Source of the DNA: Thalassomonas sp. RHCl1
Lineage (GTDB): Bacteria; Pseudomonadota; Gammaproteobacteria; Enterobacterales; Alteromonadaceae
Direction: 5' to 3'
Length of the DNA stretch: 64,000 bases
Assembly (NCBI RefSeq): GCF_947387555.1
Contig: NZ_CANDNZ010000002.1
Span: forward strand, 372,001 to 436,000
Shown: positions 1 to 10,091 of the stretch, in pieces
Position numbering within the stretch: the stretch's first letter is position 1
Layout: the number at the start of each line of letters is the position of its first letter
The notes under the pieces: model-generated
What the model was told of the DNA's origin: nothing
The model's input: the letters and a program-made list of their open reading frames with translations, nothing else
The model's database searches: none
Position numbers and translations under genes: made by a program

Positions 1-824
1 CGATTGTTAACATCTTGCCGTTAGAAGATAACGAACGCATTACCGCCATCTTGCCGGTACGCGAATACGAAGAAGATAAATATATCTTTATGGCAACGGC
101 ATCGGGTACGGTGAAGAAAACCCGCTTGACGGAATATTCCCGTCCGCGCGCCAACGGTATTATTGCCATTAACTTACGTGAAGACGATACCCTGATCGGG
201 GTCGACATCACTAACGGCGACAACGATATCATGTTGTTCTCCGATGCCGGTAAGGTGGTACGTTTTACCGAAGGCAAGAAAAATCCGGATGATGAGAACT
301 TCGTTGTTAAACCGGTTGGCCGTAATGCCACCGGGGTACGCGGCATGAAGCTTGAAGGTGACGAGAAAGTGGTCTCACTTATCGTGCCTCATAACGAAGG
401 GCCGGTACTGACGGTAACCCAGAACGGCTTTGGTAAACGTACCGAGCTGGAAGAATATCCGGCCAAGAGCCGTGCCACTAAAGGTGTGGTTTCCATTAAG
501 GTCAGTGAACGTAACGGCCCTGTTGTCGGCGCGGTGCAGGTGGAAGAGCAGGATGAAATTATGCTGATCACCGATAACGGTACTCTGGTACGCACCCGGG
601 TGAATGAGGTCAGCGTTATCGGCCGTAATACCCAGGGGGTACGTTTGATCCGTACCGCGGACGACGAACATGTGGTGGCCTTGCAGCGCATCGATGAAAT
701 CGAAGAAAGCGAGCAAGCGGGTGAAGAAGCTGCCCAGTCTTCAGCCGAAGTCACAGATGTTTCAGCCGAGCAGGGCGCTGCTGAAAATGACGGTGAAGCG
801 CTCAGCGGCGGTGAAGAGGAATAA
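1..824 (+). CDS. gyrA: DNA gyrase subunit A, C-terminal part (5' end outside window)
   Basis: This is the 3' portion of gyrA; the reading frame is open at the left edge (frame begins at base 3). The visible part is the C-terminal beta-pinwheel domain, which wraps DNA for negative supercoiling by the GyrA2GyrB2 enzyme. The blades recur as short strands around motifs such as [34 protein letters not shown] and [11 protein letters not shown]. It ends in an acidic Glu/Asp-rich tail of about 40 residues, longer than the E. coli tail as I remember it; such tails modulate wrapping. The active-site Tyr and GyrA box lie upstream and cannot be checked. A strong terminator follows 22 bases after the stop. 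Confidence 0.96.
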   Translation, partial: IVNILPLEDNERITAILPVREYEEDKYIFMATASGTVKKTRLTEYSRPRANGIIAINLREDDTLIGVDITNGDNDIMLFSDAGKVVRFTEGKKNPDDENFVVKPVGRNATGVRGMKLEGDEKVVSLIVPHNEGPVLTVTQNGFGKRTELEEYPAKSRATKGVVSIKVSERNGPVVGAVQVEEQDEIMLITDNGTLVRTRVNEVSVIGRNTQGVRLIRTADDEHVVALQRIDEIEESEQAGEEAAQSSAEVTDVSAEQGAAENDGEALSGGEEE

Positions 825-845
825 TCACCGCAACGAAGAAGGATT

Positions 846-870
846 AAGGGCGGATTACCGCCCTTTTTTA
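846..870 (+). terminator. Rho-independent terminator of gyrA
   Basis: A perfect 8-bp stem (AAGGGCGG / CCGCCCTT) with an ATTA loop runs into six T residues just after the gyrA stop codon. It separates gyrA from the serC-aroA-cmk block. Confidence 0.9.
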
Positions 871-946
871 TTTACAGGAGGTAATGTATGTCATGGCTTC
901 ACGGATGAAGAGGGATGACACTTTCATCTTTGCTGTTATCGCTGAC

Positions 947-975
947 TTGACAGCATTAGCTGAGTAAGATGATAA
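947..975 (+). promoter_or_regulatory. Possible sigma-70 promoter upstream of serC
   Basis: A consensus -35 hexamer TTGACA (947-952) is followed at 17 bp by TGATAA, a poor -10. It is the best promoter-like pair in the 262-base gap between the gyrA terminator and serC. The assignment is tentative because the -10 match is weak. Confidence 0.35.
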
Positions 976-1086
976 GTGAGATAAGTGGTATTTAGCTTTG
1001 GCGAAAATTTTGGTAACTTTTTTAAGACTCTTTTGAAGATAACGAAGAAAAAGCAAAACACTATTAACAGAGGATAATTGCGTTAT

Positions 1087-2172
1087 ATGTCTGGTATTTT
1101 TAATTTTTGTGCGGGGCCGGCCATGTTACCCCATGAGGTGATGACTAAGGCTCAGCAAGAGTTTATTAACTGGCAGGACACAGGCTGCTCGGTGATGGAA
1201 TTAAGTCATCGCAGTAAGGAATTCGTTGCCCTGGCCAGCCAGGCTGAGGCAGATTTACGCCAGTTACTCAATATCCCTGAAAATTACAAAGTACTCTTTT
1301 GCCATGGCGGCGGCCGCGGGCAGTTCTCTGCCGTACCTTTAAACCTGCTTAAGCCGGGAAAATCGGCAGATTATATCGTTTCCGGCTCCTGGTCTAAAGC
1401 GGCGGCGAAAGAAGCAGCCCAGTATGGTGAGATCAATATTCTCGATATCACCCAAGAGCAGACAGACAGCAAAAGCGTACTGGCGCCGCAAGACTGGCAA
1501 TTAAATCAGGATGCTGCTTATGTGCATTTTTGTCCCAATGAAACCGTAGACGGTATTGAAATTTTTGATTTGCCCGAAACTCACGGTGTGCCGATTGTCG
1601 CCGATATGTCATCGACCATTTTGTCTCATGAAATTGATGTGACAAAATTTGGCCTCATTTATGCCGGAGCACAGAAAAATATCGGTCCGTCGGGGTTAAC
1701 CTTAGTCATTGTCCGTGAAGATTTACTCGGCAATGCGGCTAAAGGTACACCGGCTATCATGAATTACCAGCTGCTGGCAGAAAATGATTCCATGTATAAT
1801 ACTCCGCCAACTTATGCCTGGTATTTAGCCGGCCTGGTATTTCAGTGGCTTAAAGACTTAGGCGGCGTGGCGGAAATTGCCAAGCGCAATCAGGCCAAAG
1901 CGAAACTATTGTATCAATATATAGATAACAGCGGCTTTTATTATAATAACGTTACCCCTGAGCAGCGCAGCTTAATGAATGTGCCGTTTTGGCTTAAAGA
2001 TGAAAGTCTCAATAGCCAGTTTTTAGCGCAAGCCGAAAAACACGGTTTGCTGGCCCTTAAGGGGCACCGTATGGTGGGGGGAATGCGTGCCAGCATTTAC
2101 AACGCCATGCCGATTGAAGGGGTTAAAGCCCTGGTCGCCTTTATGGATAAATTTGCCGCAGAGCAAAGTTAA
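1087..2172 (+). CDS. serC: Phosphoserine aminotransferase
   Basis: Class V PLP aminotransferase of 361 residues that converts 3-phosphohydroxypyruvate to phosphoserine; it also acts in pyridoxal phosphate synthesis. The N-terminus ([11 protein letters not shown]) and the [15 protein letters not shown] segment are family hallmarks. The PLP-binding Lys lies in [12 protein letters not shown] near residue 197. I chose ATG 1087 because the protein start then aligns with the family. AGAGGA (1069-1074) is 12 bases upstream, while the in-frame TTG at 1078 is only 3 bases from it. It precedes aroA, as in many gammaproteobacteria, and is probably co-transcribed with it across an 82-base AT-rich spacer. 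Confidence 0.96.
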   Translation: MSGIFNFCAGPAMLPHEVMTKAQQEFINWQDTGCSVMELSHRSKEFVALASQAEADLRQLLNIPENYKVLFCHGGGRGQFSAVPLNLLKPGKSADYIVSGSWSKAAAKEAAQYGEINILDITQEQTDSKSVLAPQDWQLNQDAAYVHFCPNETVDGIEIFDLPETHGVPIVADMSSTILSHEIDVTKFGLIYAGAQKNIGPSGLTLVIVREDLLGNAAKGTPAIMNYQLLAENDSMYNTPPTYAWYLAGLVFQWLKDLGGVAEIAKRNQAKAKLLYQYIDNSGFYYNNVTPEQRSLMNVPFWLKDESLNSQFLAQAEKHGLLALKGHRMVGGMRASIYNAMPIEGVKALVAFMDKFAAEQS

Positions 2173-2254
2173 AGGCAGTAAACGACAAAAAATAATCAAC
2201 AAGCAGCAACAAACAAGAGTAAACAGTACTTATAAACAATAATCTGGAAAAAAC

Positions 2255-3586
2255 ATGTCACAAGAATCAACATCGCTTAGTTTTATCGCCACCCCCGCTA
2301 ATGTCGTCAACGGAGAGATCACTGTTCCCGGTGATAAATCGGTTTCTCATCGCTCTATCATGTTCGGCGCACTGGCCGAAGGCACAACCCATATTTCCGG
2401 CTTTTTACCGGGACAGGATTGTCTTGCTACCATGAACAGCTTTAAAGCCATGGGCATTGAAATTGAAGGGCCGGATGCTGAGCAAAATGTGACGGTTTAC
2501 GGTAAGGGACTGCACGGCTTGACGGCGCCTGAACAGCCGCTGGATATCGGCAATTCAGGCACATCTATTCGCCTGTTATCGGGAATTTTGGCCGGTCAGC
2601 GATTTGGCACCAGCATGGCCGGTGACAGTTCGTTGAACAAACGTCCTATGGGCCGGGTGATCACGCCGTTAAAGCAGATGGGCGCCAATATTGATGCCGC
2701 CAGCGATGGTACCCCGCCTGTGGTTACCCAGGCGCTGGGGCAAGATCAGCAGTTAAACGCGATTCATTATGACTTGCCTATGGCCAGCGCCCAGGTGAAA
2801 TCCTGTGTCTTGCTTGCCGGTATGTACGCAAACGGTACCACCAGTGTTACCGAGCCGGGCATTACCCGGGATCATACCGAGCGTATGCTGACCGCTTTTG
2901 GTTACCCGGTAACCGTTGAAGGCAATAAGATTTCTATCGAAGGGGGTCATAAGCTTAAAGCCTGTGATATCCAGGTACCGGGCGATATTTCATCGGCTAC
3001 TTTCTTTATGGTAGCGGGCCTTATTGCCAAAGAAGGTCAAATAACCATCAAAAATGTTGGCATGAACCCGACCCGTATCGGCGCGATTAATATTTTGAAA
3101 CAAATGAACGGCGATCTTAGTGTGATGAACGAACGTATGGCGGGTGGGGAGCCGGTCGCCGATATCCTGGTAAAAGCATCGAATTTACAAGGTATTGACA
3201 TCAATGAAAGTGATGTTCCTCTTGCCATTGATGAATTCCCCGCTATATTTATTGCCGCGGCTTGCGCGAGCGGCACCACACGTTTGCGCGGGGCAGAAGA
3301 ATTAAGAGTTAAAGAAAGTGATCGCATACAGGCGATGGCTGATGGTTTAACCATTTTAGATATAAACTGTACGGTATATGACGATGGTATTGATATTATC
3401 GGTGGACAAATCACTTCTGGCACAGTGGACAGCCAGGATGATCACCGTATCGCCATGTCGTTTGCTATCAGCTCATTAAGAGCGACCGGTGCGGTCACGA
3501 TATTGGATTGTGATAACGTCGCCACTTCATTTCCAAACTTTGTAACTTTGGCAAATCAAGTTGGCCTGTCGCTAAATCAGGAATAA
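2255..3586 (+). CDS. aroA: 3-phosphoshikimate 1-carboxyvinyltransferase (EPSP synthase)
   Basis: A 443-residue EPSP synthase of the shikimate pathway that joins shikimate-3-phosphate and PEP. Visible motifs: GDKS (26-29), NSGTSIRL (about 102), RPMGR (about 131), SAQVK (about 178), RDHTE (about 205), NPTR (about 270), DEFP (about 326) and KESDR (about 351). [13 protein letters not shown] and the set GDKS/SAQVK/RDHTE/NPTR are the signature of the class II or CP4-like branch rather than the E. coli-type enzyme. It lies between serC and cmk, four bases before cmk, which indicates one operon. Confidence 0.95.
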   Translation: MSQESTSLSFIATPANVVNGEITVPGDKSVSHRSIMFGALAEGTTHISGFLPGQDCLATMNSFKAMGIEIEGPDAEQNVTVYGKGLHGLTAPEQPLDIGNSGTSIRLLSGILAGQRFGTSMAGDSSLNKRPMGRVITPLKQMGANIDAASDGTPPVVTQALGQDQQLNAIHYDLPMASAQVKSCVLLAGMYANGTTSVTEPGITRDHTERMLTAFGYPVTVEGNKISIEGGHKLKACDIQVPGDISSATFFMVAGLIAKEGQITIKNVGMNPTRIGAINILKQMNGDLSVMNERMAGGEPVADILVKASNLQGIDINESDVPLAIDEFPAIFIAAACASGTTRLRGAEELRVKESDRIQAMADGLTILDINCTVYDDGIDIIGGQITSGTVDSQDDHRIAMSFAISSLRATGAVTILDCDNVATSFPNFVTLANQVGLSLNQE

Positions 3587-3590
3587 TCAA

Positions 3591-4283
3591 ATGAACGAAC
3601 AAATCCCCGTAATTACCGTTGACGGTCCCAGTGGCGCCGGTAAGGGCACGGTTGCGAAAATTATCGCCGACCAGCTCGGCTGGCACCTGCTTGACAGCGG
3701 CGCCATCTACCGGGTGCTGGCGGTTGCAATCCAGCACCATAATGTCAGTGTCGAAGAGGAAGAGCCCCTGATCCCGATGGCGGCGCATTTAGATGTGCAG
3801 TTTGAAGTCACCGGTGAAGAGGTCAAAATCATCCTTGAAGGGGAGAATGTTACCCACTCCATCCGTACCGAAGAAATTGGCGAACTGGCCTCTAAAGTGG
3901 CGGCGTTTCCACGGGTGAGGGAGGCATTGCTCAGGCGCCAGCGCGCTTTTAAGATGTCTCCGGGTCTTGTAGCCGATGGGCGGGACATGGGCACTGTGGT
4001 TTTCCCCGATGCCCCGGTGAAGGTTTTTCTCACCGCCAGTGCGGAAGAAAGAGCGGAGCGGCGATTTAAACAGTTGAAAGAAAAAGGCTTTGATGTTAAA
4101 ATCGGGCGCCTTTTGGATGACATACGTCAGCGAGACGAGCGGGATCGTACCCGTCCGGTTGCGCCGTTAGTGCCGGCAGAAGGTGCGTTAACAGTTGATT
4201 CTACTAGCCTTTCGATACAAGAAGTGGTGAATAAAATCCTCTCATTTACCAATGAGAAATTAACGCAGGACAAAGCCTCTTAA
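3591..4283 (+). CDS. cmk: Cytidylate kinase
   Basis: A 230-residue nucleoside monophosphate kinase that phosphorylates CMP and dCMP in the cytoplasm. The P-loop GPSGAGKGT is at residues 12-20. The LDSGAIYR segment, RDMGTVVFP and the lid region [10 protein letters not shown] match bacterial cytidylate kinases. It starts 4 bases after aroA and precedes rpsA, the usual cmk-rpsA order in gammaproteobacteria. Confidence 0.96.
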   Translation: MNEQIPVITVDGPSGAGKGTVAKIIADQLGWHLLDSGAIYRVLAVAIQHHNVSVEEEEPLIPMAAHLDVQFEVTGEEVKIILEGENVTHSIRTEEIGELASKVAAFPRVREALLRRQRAFKMSPGLVADGRDMGTVVFPDAPVKVFLTASAEERAERRFKQLKEKGFDVKIGRLLDDIRQRDERDRTRPVAPLVPAEGALTVDSTSLSIQEVVNKILSFTNEKLTQDKAS

Positions 4284-4403
4284 TTTTAATTGTATTATTA
4301 AGAGTACAAACATACGCCTATTGTAAGGATGCATAAGGCTTTATCAATAACCCCATGACACAGGCAAGTTGATTGGATTAATAACTGAGTATATACACAG
4401 GTT

Positions 4404-6068
4404 ATGACTGAAAATTTTGCACAACTTTTTGAAGAAAGTTTAAAAGAGATCGAAACACGTCCAGGTTCTATTATCAAAGGAACCGTGGTAGCCATCAACA
4501 AAGACAATGTTATTGTTGACGCCGGCTTAAAATCTGAAAGTGTTATTTCTATCGACCAGTTCAAGAACACGGCTGGTGAAGTAGAAATTAACATCGGTGA
4601 TGAAATCGATGTTGCATTAGATGCAACGGATGACGGTTTCGGTGAAACTATCCTTTCTCGTGAAAAAGCAAAACGCCACGAAGCTTGGCAAGTGCTTGAA
4701 AAAGCTTACGAAGAAAAAGAGACTGTTATCGGTGTTATCAATGGTAAAGTTAAAGGCGGTTTCACTGTTGAAGTGAGCAACATCCGTGCTTTCTTACCTG
4801 GTTCACTGGTTGATGTACGTCCTGTACGTGACACAGCTCACCTTGAAGGTAAAGATTTAGAATTCAAAGTTATTAAGCTTGATCAAAAGCGTAATAACGT
4901 TGTTGTTTCTCGTCGCGCTGTTATCGAAAACGAAAGCAGTGAAGAACGTGATCAATTATTAGAGTCTCTGCAAGAAGGTCAAGAAGTTAAAGGTATCGTT
5001 AAGAACCTGACTGACTACGGTGCGTTCGTAGATCTTGGCGGCATTGACGGCTTATTACACATCACCGACATGGCTTGGAAGCGCGTTAAGCACCCAAGTG
5101 AAATCGTTAACGTTGGCGATGAAATCCAAGTTAAAGTACTTAAGTTCGACCGTGAGCGTACCCGTGTATCTCTGGGTATGAAGCAGTTAGGCGAAGATCC
5201 ATGGGTAGCTATTGCTAACCGTTACCCGGAAGGTTCTAAGCTTTCTGGCCGTATCACTAACCTGACCGACTACGGTTGTTTCGTTGAAATCCAGGAAGGC
5301 GTTGAAGGTCTTGTTCACGTTTCTGAAATGGATTGGACTAACAAAAACATCCACCCATCTAAGGTTGTTAACCTGGGTGACACTGTTGAAGTTATGGTGC
5401 TTGAAATTGACGAAGAGCGTCGTCGTATTTCTCTTGGTCTTAAGCAATGCATCCCGAACCCTTGGGAAGAGTTCGCTAAGAACTTCAACAAAGGTGACAA
5501 AGTTAGCGGTAAGATCAAGTCAATCACTGACTTCGGTATCTTCATCGGCCTTGACGGCGGCATTGACGGTCTGGTTCACTTATCTGATATTTCTTGGAAC
5601 GGCGGTGAAGAAGTTGTTCGTGAATACAAGAAAGGTGACGAGATCACAGCTGTTGTCCTTCAGGTTGACCCAGAGCGCGAGCGTATCTCTTTAGGCGTTA
5701 AACAAGCCGAAGACGATCCGTTCAATATGTATCTGACAGATAACAAAAAAGGTGCTATTGTTACTGGTAAGGTCATCGAAGTAGATGCCAAAGGTGCTAA
5801 AGTAGAATTAGCCGAAGGCGTTGAAGGTTACTTACGTGCTGCTGATATTTCAGTTGACCGTGTTGAAGATGCCACTACAGAATTATCTGTTGGTGACACA
5901 GTAGAAACTAAGTTTGTTGGTGTAGATCGTAAGAACCGCACTATCAGCTTATCTGTTAAAGCGAAAGACCAGGCTGACGAACGTCAAGCTATGGAAAGCC
6001 TTAACAAGAGCGAAGACGCTGGTTTCTCAAATGCTATGGCCGAAGCATTCAAAAACGCTAAAAACTAA
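4404..6068 (+). CDS. rpsA: 30S ribosomal protein S1
   Basis: A 554-residue S1 with six S1-type OB-fold repeats (E. coli 557). The repeats are recognisable from recurrent GxVxxxTDYGxFVDL-like strands, for example near residues 195-265, 280-350 and 365-440. S1 binds mRNA on the 30S subunit and helps initiation. Codon use is strongly biased towards the codons of highly expressed genes, unlike its neighbours. The 120-base leader before ATG 4404 probably holds its own promoter and autoregulatory region; I cannot define either. Confidence 0.97.
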   Translation: MTENFAQLFEESLKEIETRPGSIIKGTVVAINKDNVIVDAGLKSESVISIDQFKNTAGEVEINIGDEIDVALDATDDGFGETILSREKAKRHEAWQVLEKAYEEKETVIGVINGKVKGGFTVEVSNIRAFLPGSLVDVRPVRDTAHLEGKDLEFKVIKLDQKRNNVVVSRRAVIENESSEERDQLLESLQEGQEVKGIVKNLTDYGAFVDLGGIDGLLHITDMAWKRVKHPSEIVNVGDEIQVKVLKFDRERTRVSLGMKQLGEDPWVAIANRYPEGSKLSGRITNLTDYGCFVEIQEGVEGLVHVSEMDWTNKNIHPSKVVNLGDTVEVMVLEIDEERRRISLGLKQCIPNPWEEFAKNFNKGDKVSGKIKSITDFGIFIGLDGGIDGLVHLSDISWNGGEEVVREYKKGDEITAVVLQVDPERERISLGVKQAEDDPFNMYLTDNKKGAIVTGKVIEVDAKGAKVELAEGVEGYLRAADISVDRVEDATTELSVGDTVETKFVGVDRKNRTISLSVKAKDQADERQAMESLNKSEDAGFSNAMAEAFKNAKN

Positions 6069-6083
6069 TTTTTAGCGGGCAGG

Positions 6084-6130
6084 TGAGGGGAAGGTTTCAC
6101 AACCTTTGAGAAGTGCTTCCCCTCAAGTTT
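6084..6130 (+). terminator. Stem-loop after rpsA (weak terminator or attenuator)
   Basis: A 10-bp perfect stem, TGAGGGGAAG (6084-6093) with CTTCCCCTCA (6116-6125), encloses a small inner hairpin (AAGGTT/AACCTT). The following AGTTTT is a short U-tract. It probably reduces read-through from rpsA into ihfB. Confidence 0.6.
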
Positions 6131-6173
6131 TAACTCCATTGGCGCGAAGCTAAATGAATCACTGGGAGGTCGA

Positions 6174-6461
6174 ATGACCAAGTCAGAACTCATTGAAAGA
6201 TTGGCAGAGAAATTAAATCATTTATCTGCTAAAGATGTCGAACAAGCTATTAAAGAAATTCTTGAAATGATGGCGCAATCTTTGTCAAAAGGAGAGCGGA
6301 TAGAAATAAGAGGATTTGGTAGTTTTTCGCTACATTTTCGTGCTCCTCGAGTAGGCAGAAACCCTAAAACGGGCGATGCCGTAGAGCTATCCGGGAAATA
6401 TGTTCCACATTTTAAACCCGGTAAAGAATTACGGGAAAGGGTTAACTTTTCCCATGCTTAA
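6174..6461 (+). CDS. ihfB: Integration host factor subunit beta
   Basis: A 95-residue DNABII protein, half of the IHF heterodimer that bends DNA sharply. Family motifs: MTKSELIE start, [15 protein letters not shown], and the beta-arm GRNPKTGD with the intercalating Pro. A GGGAGGT ribosome binding site lies just ahead of ATG 6174. The cmk-rpsA-ihfB-lapA order is the conserved gammaproteobacterial arrangement. IHF commonly assists sigma-54 promoters, so it may act on the EPS locus downstream, but that is inference. Confidence 0.96.
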   Translation: MTKSELIERLAEKLNHLSAKDVEQAIKEILEMMAQSLSKGERIEIRGFGSFSLHFRAPRVGRNPKTGDAVELSGKYVPHFKPGKELRERVNFSHA

Positions 6462-6480
6462 TTTTTTAATTTAGCTAATC

Positions 6481-6510
6481 AACGGCATGCTACGGCATGC
6501 CGTTTTTTTT
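6481..6510 (+). terminator. Rho-independent terminator of ihfB
   Basis: A perfect 10-bp stem AACGGCATGC / GCATGCCGTT with a TACG loop (6491-6494) continues into eight T residues. It sits between ihfB and lapA and rules out any lapA start upstream of about 6510. Confidence 0.9.
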
Positions 6511-6522
6511 AATCATACTTTT

Positions 6523-6783
6523 ATGGGGGTTGGTTTGCGTATTGTTCTCTTGTCTTTCTTCATCTTGATCCTGTTTGCTATTGCTTTTATCTTCGCCACT
6601 CAGAATAACCAGGTTGTTGACCTTAACTATTTGATCGCAGTAGCAAAGCCAACAGTTGCACAAATGGTGAGCCTGTTTACCGGCATAGGTTTTTTCTTAG
6701 GTTTGCTCACCGCTCTGTTATGGAAGTTTGTCTCTGCTTTAGGCGGTAAAAAATCATCCTCTGAAGACATTAAGGTTAGCTGA
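6523..6783 (+). CDS. lapA: LapA-like inner-membrane protein (lipopolysaccharide assembly protein A)
   Basis: A small membrane protein of 86 residues (82 if TTG 6535 is used). Two hydrophobic helices are visible: IVLLSFFILILFAIAFIFA and a second one around SLFTGIGFFLGLLTALLW. The ATQNNQVVDLNYL linker is typical of LapA (DUF1049). LapA works with LapB and FtsH to control LpxC turnover and LPS synthesis. ATG 6523 lacks a clear ribosome binding site, while TTG 6535 has GGGGG five bases upstream and gives the family-like N-terminus MRIVLL; the start is therefore uncertain. lapB follows after 6 bases. Confidence 0.85.
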   Translation: MGVGLRIVLLSFFILILFAIAFIFATQNNQVVDLNYLIAVAKPTVAQMVSLFTGIGFFLGLLTALLWKFVSALGGKKSSSEDIKVS

Positions 6784-6789
6784 TAAGAT

Positions 6790-7959
6790 ATGCTAGAGCT
6801 TTTATTTCTGTTGTTACCCATTGCCATGGGCTATGGCTGGTTTATGGGGCGCAACAGCATTAAACAAAAAGATCAAAGTGCCAAGCAGGACTTGTCGATC
6901 AAATATTCCACCGGTTTAAATTACTTACTCTCCAACCAGCAGGATAAAGCGATAGATTACCTGATCGAGGCGTTGAAGGTAGAAGATGATACCGTGGAAG
7001 CTCACTTTGCCATGGCCAATTTATTTCGCCGTCGGGGTGAGCTTGACCGGGCATTAAAAGTCCATGAATTCCTGGTCAGACAAAGCCACCTGCCAAGCCA
7101 GGATAAGCAGCAGGCGGTGTTTGAACTGGGTAAAGATTTTTTAAGCGCCGGTTTATATGATCGCGCTGAAAAAATGTTTACTAAAGTATTAAAATCCAAG
7201 ACCTATGGGTTGAAAGCCCTGACTTACCTGATGCAGATTTTTCAGTCCACCAAAGACTGGCAGCAAGGGGTTGCCTTAAAAAAAGTCATCGTTAAAACCA
7301 AAGATAAACGCTTGCTGCATACCCTGGCAAATTTCTATTGCGAGCTGGCGACAACCGCGCTTGAGAAAGATGAATTTATTGAAGTGCTGGAGCTTTTGGA
7401 AAATGCCTTAAGTTATGACCCCAATTCCTGCCGTGCCAACTGGCTGATGGCGCAGATTTATGAGAATCACCGGCAATACCGGGAAGCGAGCCAGTGCTAC
7501 CGGGATATTTACCAGCAGGACAAGGATTTTTTCCCCGAGGTTATCGAACCTATGCATGCCTGTTATCTGCATCAGGGTATCGAAGAAGAGTTTTTTACTT
7601 TTATCCGAAAAGTCTATGAAGAGACCGGCAGTTCCAGCGCCTTGCTGAAATATCTGACCCACCTGGAGTCAAAATACGGCGTTAATAAAGCGAAAGAATT
7701 TTTATTGTCGGCACTCAAGCGCCGGCCGACCATACGCGGTTTTAAGCATTTCGTGAAAATGCAGATGACAGATTCAGAGGATAATCATGCCAGTGAAGGC
7801 CTTGATGTGATTAAAGAGCTGATCTCGGCTTATTTAAATATGAGACCCCGTTATACTTGCCATACCTGTGGTTTTAACAGCAGCACCCATTACTGGTCTT
7901 GTCCTTCCTGTCATGGTTGGGAGCAGTTAAAACCGGTGCGCGGGCTTGAAGGTGAGTAG
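6790..7959 (+). CDS. lapB: LapB, TPR protein controlling LPS synthesis
   Basis: A 389-residue protein with an N-terminal membrane anchor (LLFLLLPIAMGYGWFMG), a long array of TPR helices over about residues 30-350, and a C-terminal rubredoxin-like metal site (CHTCG ... CPSC). This is the architecture of LapB/YciM, which presents LpxC to the FtsH protease and couples LPS synthesis to export. The length matches E. coli LapB (389). It lies directly behind lapA and ahead of pyrF, as in E. coli. Confidence 0.95.
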   Translation: MLELLFLLLPIAMGYGWFMGRNSIKQKDQSAKQDLSIKYSTGLNYLLSNQQDKAIDYLIEALKVEDDTVEAHFAMANLFRRRGELDRALKVHEFLVRQSHLPSQDKQQAVFELGKDFLSAGLYDRAEKMFTKVLKSKTYGLKALTYLMQIFQSTKDWQQGVALKKVIVKTKDKRLLHTLANFYCELATTALEKDEFIEVLELLENALSYDPNSCRANWLMAQIYENHRQYREASQCYRDIYQQDKDFFPEVIEPMHACYLHQGIEEEFFTFIRKVYEETGSSSALLKYLTHLESKYGVNKAKEFLLSALKRRPTIRGFKHFVKMQMTDSEDNHASEGLDVIKELISAYLNMRPRYTCHTCGFNSSTHYWSCPSCHGWEQLKPVRGLEGE

Positions 7960-8014
7960 GTTTCGCCCGTTTGAGCGATGTTTTGTTTAGTTTTTAGGAT
8001 ACACAAGGGTAAAA

Positions 8015-8716
8015 ATGATGAATGATGCAAAAGTCCTGGTTGCGTTGGATTTTGATAACAAAGCGCAGGCTTTGTCTTTTGTCGATAAAATTGACAGCAA
8101 TGATTGCCGGTTAAAAGTCGGTAAGGAAATGTTTACTTATTTTGGTCCTGAATTTGTACGTGAGCTGGTGGACAAAGGTTTTGATGTTTTCTTGGATCTG
8201 AAATTCCATGATATTCCCAATACCGTAGCCAAAGCGGTGGCCGCAGCAGCAGATTTAGGGGTATGGATGGTGAATGTCCATGCCAGCGGCGGTAAGGAAA
8301 TGATGGTTAAGGCAAAAGAAGCCTTAGTCCCTTATGGCGATAAAGCGCCGTTATTAATTGCCGTTACTGTGTTAACCAGCATGGGCGGGGAAGACTTACA
8401 GGGCATAGGCATAGATGTTTCCCCTGAGGAGCAGGTCATGCGCCTGGCGGGCTTGACCAAAGAATGCGGTCTGGACGGTGTTGTTTGCTCTGCCTGGGAA
8501 GCCGAAAAGTTAAAAGCCGCTTTTGGTCAGGAGTTTAAATTGATCACTCCCGGCATTCGTCCCGCAGGGGCTGCCAGCAATGATCAAAAACGTATTATGA
8601 CACCTGAGCAGGCGGTTGCCGCCGGGGTTGATTATTTGGTTGTTGGCCGCCCGATCACTAAAGCCGCCGACCCGCATCAGGTGCTGTTAGATATTAATCA
8701 ATCCCTCAATAGTTGA
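8015..8716 (+). CDS. pyrF: Orotidine 5'-phosphate decarboxylase
   Basis: A 233-residue enzyme making UMP from OMP in pyrimidine synthesis. The catalytic loop is [11 protein letters not shown] near residues 62-72 with the Asp/Lys network. VTVLTSM, PGIRPAG and VVGRPIT are typical phosphate-binding segments of this TIM barrel. The start is ATG 8015 (or the adjacent ATG 8018), with AAGGG upstream. Its position after lapB is the standard arrangement. Confidence 0.96.
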   Translation: MMNDAKVLVALDFDNKAQALSFVDKIDSNDCRLKVGKEMFTYFGPEFVRELVDKGFDVFLDLKFHDIPNTVAKAVAAAADLGVWMVNVHASGGKEMMVKAKEALVPYGDKAPLLIAVTVLTSMGGEDLQGIGIDVSPEEQVMRLAGLTKECGLDGVVCSAWEAEKLKAAFGQEFKLITPGIRPAGAASNDQKRIMTPEQAVAAGVDYLVVGRPITKAADPHQVLLDINQSLNS

Positions 8717-8771
8717 TGCCGGATTAAAGTTTCACTTCTTTTTGACATAGGCAATAAATACTTCTAAAAAT

Positions 8772-8802
8772 AATAAGTGGCCAATTTCACCGGCCACTTA
8801 TT
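8772..8802. terminator. Stem-loop between pyrF and the ComEA-like gene
   Basis: A perfect 11-bp stem AATAAGTGGCC / GGCCACTTATT with a 9-base loop. It lacks a good U-tract on the + strand, so it may be a weak terminator or an mRNA 3'-end stabiliser for pyrF. Confidence 0.5.
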
Positions 8803-8842
8803 CAACCCTCTTTGAGCATATTTCAAATACAAGGATTTAGTT

Positions 8843-9142
8843 ATGAAAAAGATTTCTTCATTGCTGTTGATCGCTCTGTTAACCTGTTTTAGTGCACTAT
8901 CCATGGCCGATAAAATGCCGGAACAGGCCAAAGTTATGGATGTTGCCAGCCAGACGGTAGATATCAACCAGGCCAGCCTGGATGACTTGATTTCCTTAAA
9001 AGGTGTCGGAAAAAAACGGGCACAAGCCATTATCAGCTATCGGGAAATGAACGGAAAATTTGCCAGTGTTGATGATCTGCTCAAGGTCAAAGGCATAGGG
9101 GCCAAGGTGCTGGCGGATAATATCCAGCGTTTAAAAATTTAG
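8843..9142 (+). CDS. ComEA-like helix-hairpin-helix DNA-binding protein
   Basis: A 99-residue protein with a cleavable signal peptide (MKKISSLLLIALLTCFSALSMA) and a C-terminal ComEA domain containing two helix-hairpin-helix motifs (VDINQASLDDLISLKGVGKKRA and LLKVKGIGAK). Proteins of this type bind DNA in the periplasm and pull it in during natural transformation; others have unclear roles. No other competence gene is nearby, so function in uptake is inferred only from the domain. It stands alone with a 200-base gap downstream. Confidence 0.9.
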   Translation: MKKISSLLLIALLTCFSALSMADKMPEQAKVMDVASQTVDINQASLDDLISLKGVGKKRAQAIISYREMNGKFASVDDLLKVKGIGAKVLADNIQRLKI

Positions 9143-9362
9143 TGAGCCGTAAATCTTTGACAATGAGTTTTGCGCAGGGCATAAGCTGTTAAATCTTATT
9201 TGTATATGCCCCGCACTTACCCGATGAATACCCCTAGTGCCTTTGTTGTGCTCTTCCTGTAAAAACTTCCCTTGCTATTAAAATAAAAATATAAACCGGA
9301 GGCGCTTTTGTGGAGAAAAATGGTAAAATACTGCTTATAAGCGCATGTTATGGAAATGGTTT

Positions 9363-9902
9363 ATGTCACTGGAAAAAATATCTTCACAACTTAAGGACTC
9401 GGATGCAGAGCAAAAATTGCCGCCGGTTGAACTATGGGATCCCCCGTATTGCGGTGAAATTGATTTAATCATCAAACAGGACGGTAGCTGGTATCACAAT
9501 GGCACTGTTTTTAAGCGCCTTAATTTGGTGAAACTCTTTGCCTCGGTATTAAAAAAAGAAGGGTCTGACTATTTTTTGGTCACCCCGGTGGAGAAAATTA
9601 AAATCACCGTTGAAGATGTGCCCTTTATCCTGAGCCAGTGGTCCTGGGAGCAGGGGGGCGAATACGGTGAAATGCGCGTTGCCACCAACCTGGGGGATGA
9701 ATTTATTCTGGGGGAAGAGCATCCCTTACATATCAGTGATGACGGCTGTTTGTATGTGACCGTGCGCCGCAACCTGCTGGCGAAAGTTCACCGCAATGTT
9801 TTTTACCAGTGGGCAGATATCGCCAAAGAGCGCAAGACCCCCGAAGGGACTGAGTTGGTGTTGCCTTGTGGCGGCTATGAAATTGTCCTTGGCCGTTTTT
9901 AA
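9363..9902 (+). CDS. DUF1285 family protein
   Basis: A 179-residue cytoplasmic protein of the DUF1285 family. Typical segments are PPVELWDPPYCGEIDL, DGSWYHNGT, LVKLFASVLKKE and YFLVTPVEK. The molecular function is unknown to me. I chose ATG 9363 (MSLEKI) because GGA lies at a suitable distance; an in-frame ATG at 9345 adds six residues. No signal peptide or membrane segment is visible. It is the last housekeeping-type gene before the EPS locus. Confidence 0.8.
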   Translation: MSLEKISSQLKDSDAEQKLPPVELWDPPYCGEIDLIIKQDGSWYHNGTVFKRLNLVKLFASVLKKEGSDYFLVTPVEKIKITVEDVPFILSQWSWEQGGEYGEMRVATNLGDEFILGEEHPLHISDDGCLYVTVRRNLLAKVHRNVFYQWADIAKERKTPEGTELVLPCGGYEIVLGRF

Positions 9903-9994
9903 TCGGCTTATCGTGCTTTTCCTTCATCTTGATACCTACTCGGCGTTGAGGCTATCCGGTTTTAAGGGCTAGACCGGGCTCAGGGAGCAACATT

Positions 9995-10026
9995 TTGCAA
10001 AATGCAAAAAAGCTCTCAATTTGCAC
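9995..10026. promoter_or_regulatory. TGCA-N3-TGCA element(s) upstream of the sigma-54 regulator gene
   Basis: TTGCAAAATGCAA at 9995-10007 is identical over 13 bases to the element at 26859-26871, in front of the distal EPS operon. A second, partial copy lies at 10016-10026 (reverse complement GTGCAAATTGA). The sites are 66-97 bases upstream of the regulator's ATG, which suggests autoregulation. I found no -24/-12 pair here, so this gene probably uses a sigma-70 promoter that I cannot place. Confidence 0.6.
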
Positions 10027-10091
10027 ATCCGGGCGATTTTTAGACTATGCTTTGCTTATATCCGTTTGATAATCGAAGGAATTGAGCTGAA

